NCBI GenBank assembly: GCA_036505275.1
Contig: DASXTS010000293.1
Location: forward strand, 1 to 7,372
Direction of reading: 5' to 3'
Length of the DNA stretch: 7,372 nt
Source of the DNA: DASXTS01 sp036505275
GTDB taxonomy: Bacteria > Actinomycetota > Actinomycetes > Mycobacteriales > Pseudonocardiaceae
The notes under the pieces are model-generated. The model was not told the origin of the DNA. It was given only the letters and a program-made list of their open reading frames with translations, and searched no databases. Positions 5,987 through 7,372 of the stretch are shown piece after piece (positions within the stretch are counted from its first letter, which is position 1; each line of letters opens with the position of its first letter). The position numbers were made by a program, and so were the translations under genes.

Positions 5987-7216
5987 GTGGGGAGGGAAAT
6001 CTGGCAACAGGACAACACCGAACTGGTGCACGCCCTCCACGACCTCGAAACCCGCATGCGCCGCGACTACGCCGCACAACTCGAGCTCATCGCCGAACTG
6101 GAAACCCGCAACATCGCCGCGGAGCGCGGATATCCGAGCCTGACCGAATTCCTGCGGGACGTGCTGCGCATCAGCCGCACCGACGCCACCCGCCGCATCG
6201 CCCACGCCCAGGCGGTCACCGATGTCGAGCTGGTCTCCGGCGGCACCACGGCGGCCCACCTGCCGGCCACCGCGACCGCACTACGCGCCGGGGAACTCGG
6301 ACCCGAGCATGTGCAGGCGATCGCCACGACCCTGGTCAACCTGCCAATCTCGGTCAGCCCGGAGGATCTTCGCCACGCCGAGACCGTGCTGGTGCAGGCC
6401 GCGGCCACCATGGACGCCGGGACGCTGGCGAAGCTTGGTGTGCAGGTGCGCGCCCGGCTGGACCAGGACGGCACCCCACCCCCGGACGTGGAGCTGGCCA
6501 ACCCGGTCAACGAGCTGCGGTTCGACACGACGTCCACCGGGCGCACCCTGTTCCGCGGTGAGCTGGACCCGGAGGCCTCCGCGCTGCTGCACACCGTGCT
6601 CAGCCCACTGGCCAAACCCCGCCCGTCCAGCGAGGAGGGACCGGACCAGCGCACCCCGGCCCAACGCCACGGCGACGCCCTGGTCGAGGTCCTACGCCTG
6701 GCCGCCGACACCGGCCAGCTGCCCTCGGAAGCCGGGGACAAGCCGCACCTACTGGTCACCATCCCGCTGCAGAACCTGCGCGACGGCCTGGGCAGCGCCC
6801 TGCTGGACGGCGCCGGCCTGCTCGACGCCGCCTCCGCACGGCGCATCGCGTGCGATTGCAAGCTCGCGCCGGTGGTGTTGGGCGCCACTTCCGAACCCTT
6901 GGACCTTGGGCGCAGCAGCTACACCGTCTCCACCGCCCAACGCCGCGCGCTGATCGTGCGCGATGGTGGCTGCGCGTTCCCCGGCTGCGATCGTCCGCAC
7001 CGGTGGTGCGCCGGGCACCACATCGCGCATTGGGCCGATGGCGGTCCCACGAATCTCACCAATGTGCTGCTGCTGTGCGGCCGCCACCACCGGCTGGTGC
7101 ACCATTCCGACTGGGACTGCGCCATCGTCGATGGACGGCCCGTGTTCTACCCGCCAAAGTATGTTGATCCGTTGCGAAGACCGCGGCGAAATACCATGCA
7201 CCCATGCCCAACCTAG
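5987..7216 (+). CDS. DUF222 / HNH endonuclease domain protein (13E12 repeat family)
   Basis: This 409-residue protein has an N-terminal DUF222 region (about 10-300, helical, beginning near ELVHALHDLETRMRRDYAAQL) and a C-terminal HNH nuclease domain (about 318-375). HNH features are CAFPGCDRPHRWC (329-341), HHIAHWADGGPTNLTN (344-359, with the conserved His pair and Asn) and LLCGRHHRLVHH (362-373), including the CxxxxC and CxxH zinc-type ligands. All look intact. The family is abundant and multicopy in actinobacterial genomes. In M. tuberculosis it forms the REP13E12 repeats, some of which are damage-inducible or used as prophage attachment sites, but its cellular role is unsettled. GTG 5987 is chosen because the -10 element TAGAAT sits seven bases upstream. 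No ribosome site precedes it. It is transcribed away from the cox genes and is probably unrelated to them in function, perhaps a later insertion. The C-terminal tail after 395 is short and basic. Confidence 0.93.
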   Translation: MGREIWQQDNTELVHALHDLETRMRRDYAAQLELIAELETRNIAAERGYPSLTEFLRDVLRISRTDATRRIAHAQAVTDVELVSGGTTAAHLPATATALRAGELGPEHVQAIATTLVNLPISVSPEDLRHAETVLVQAAATMDAGTLAKLGVQVRARLDQDGTPPPDVELANPVNELRFDTTSTGRTLFRGELDPEASALLHTVLSPLAKPRPSSEEGPDQRTPAQRHGDALVEVLRLAADTGQLPSEAGDKPHLLVTIPLQNLRDGLGSALLDGAGLLDAASARRIACDCKLAPVVLGATSEPLDLGRSSYTVSTAQRRALIVRDGGCAFPGCDRPHRWCAGHHIAHWADGGPTNLTNVLLLCGRHHRLVHHSDWDCAIVDGRPVFYPPKYVDPLRRPRRNTMHPCPT

Positions 7217-7223
7217 TTACTTC

Positions 7224-7239
7224 GCCCCGAAAAAGGGGC
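7224..7239 (+). terminator. Candidate hairpin terminator after the HNH gene
   Basis: GCCCC (7224-7228) and GGGGC (7235-7239) form a perfect 5-base stem around GAAAAA, starting eight bases after the stop codon. The position is right for a terminator, but the stem is short and no T-run follows. Confidence 0.4.
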
Positions 7240-7245
7240 TCGTGT

Positions 7246-7360
7246 GGGCGGCTGAGGTCGCCCGGGCAAGATCGGGTGGGCGCTTGTCGTCCCCGCTGTC
7301 CCGATCGTCCGGCCCTTTGGCGGTACTCCTGAGGCGGGAGGGCCGACCGGCGCAGGCCGG
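7246..7360. repeat. Run of four further inverted repeats at the right edge
   Basis: After the first hairpin come GGGCG/CGCCC (7246-7250, 7259-7263), GATCGGG/CCCGATC (7270-7276, 7300-7306), CGGCCCT/AGGGCCG (7310-7316, 7339-7345) and CCGGC/GCCGG (7347-7351, 7356-7360). All arms are perfect. No reading frame covers this stretch convincingly. Together they may be a termination region or the end of a repeated element linked to the 13E12-family gene. GC-rich sequence gives short arms by chance, so the two 7-base pairs are the more meaningful ones. Confidence 0.45.
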
Positions 7361-7372
7361 GTCGAGCGTGGA

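Noticed and set aside
5979..5994. LexA/SOS box at the start of the HNH gene
   Set aside because: Some mycobacterial 13E12 genes are SOS-controlled. Here the left half, TCGGAC, matches at five of six positions but the right half, GGGGAG, matches at only one of six, so no site can be claimed.
5892..6143. Plus-strand frame of 83 codons containing FRAASFRAAPF
   Set aside because: The repeat in the translation is only the 15-base tandem repeat, and the frame runs into the HNH gene in the wrong frame.
6067..6888. Minus-strand open frame of 273 codons opposite the HNH gene
   Set aside because: It is a Ser/Arg-rich shadow of the DUF222 coding region with no recognisable motif.

Overview
This is a high-GC actinobacterial window. 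The evidence is GTG starts, short intergenic gaps, a DUF222/HNH '13E12-family' protein with an apparently leaderless start, and cox accessory genes of the type common in Pseudonocardiales, Mycobacteriales and Streptomycetales. The exact genus cannot be read from the sequence. The window looks like one complete accessory region or one contig, because coxL runs off the left edge in an abnormal way (see findings).

Layout from right to left, in the direction of the minus-strand operon. mocA (5469-4903) is a CTP:molybdopterin cytidylyltransferase-like protein. coxD (4892-4011) is a MoxR-type AAA+ ATPase. coxE (3998-2871) is a VWA/MIDAS protein. coxF/xdhC (2878-1742) is a molybdenum-cofactor chaperone. 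These four are packed with 10- and 12-base gaps and an 8-base overlap. A roughly 325-base non-coding gap follows, with a promoter candidate and several palindromes. Then come coxS (1415-879, the 2Fe-2S subunit) and coxL (882 to the left edge, the molybdopterin subunit), which overlap by ATGA. The set describes making and maturing a molybdenum hydroxylase of the aerobic CO-dehydrogenase/xanthine-oxidase family. MocA would make the cytosine-dinucleotide cofactor, XdhC/CoxF would carry or sulfurate it, the CoxD-CoxE ATPase/VWA pair would remodel the active site, and CoxS-CoxL (with an expected CoxM beyond the edge) form the enzyme. The order S-L, and the CoxL sequence where form I enzymes carry other signatures, point to a form II-like or undefined-substrate hydroxylase rather than a proven CO oxidiser.

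The right part of the window is on the plus strand. Next to mocA is a broken gene fragment (5520 to about 5745) that would encode a proline-rich tail and one membrane helix if a frameshift is bridged. After a stretch with two back-to-back perfect hairpins and a 15-base tandem repeat comes a strong promoter candidate. It leads directly into a leaderless GTG-started DUF222/HNH endonuclease gene (5987-7216). The last 156 bases contain a run of five inverted repeats and no gene.

The most striking observation is at the left edge. The first 57 bases are an exact copy of bases 640-696, so the CoxL reading frame jumps in frame from its GGGFGGK region back to its own N-terminal segment. This is probably an assembly or chimera artefact at a contig end. 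No wholly new system was recognised.
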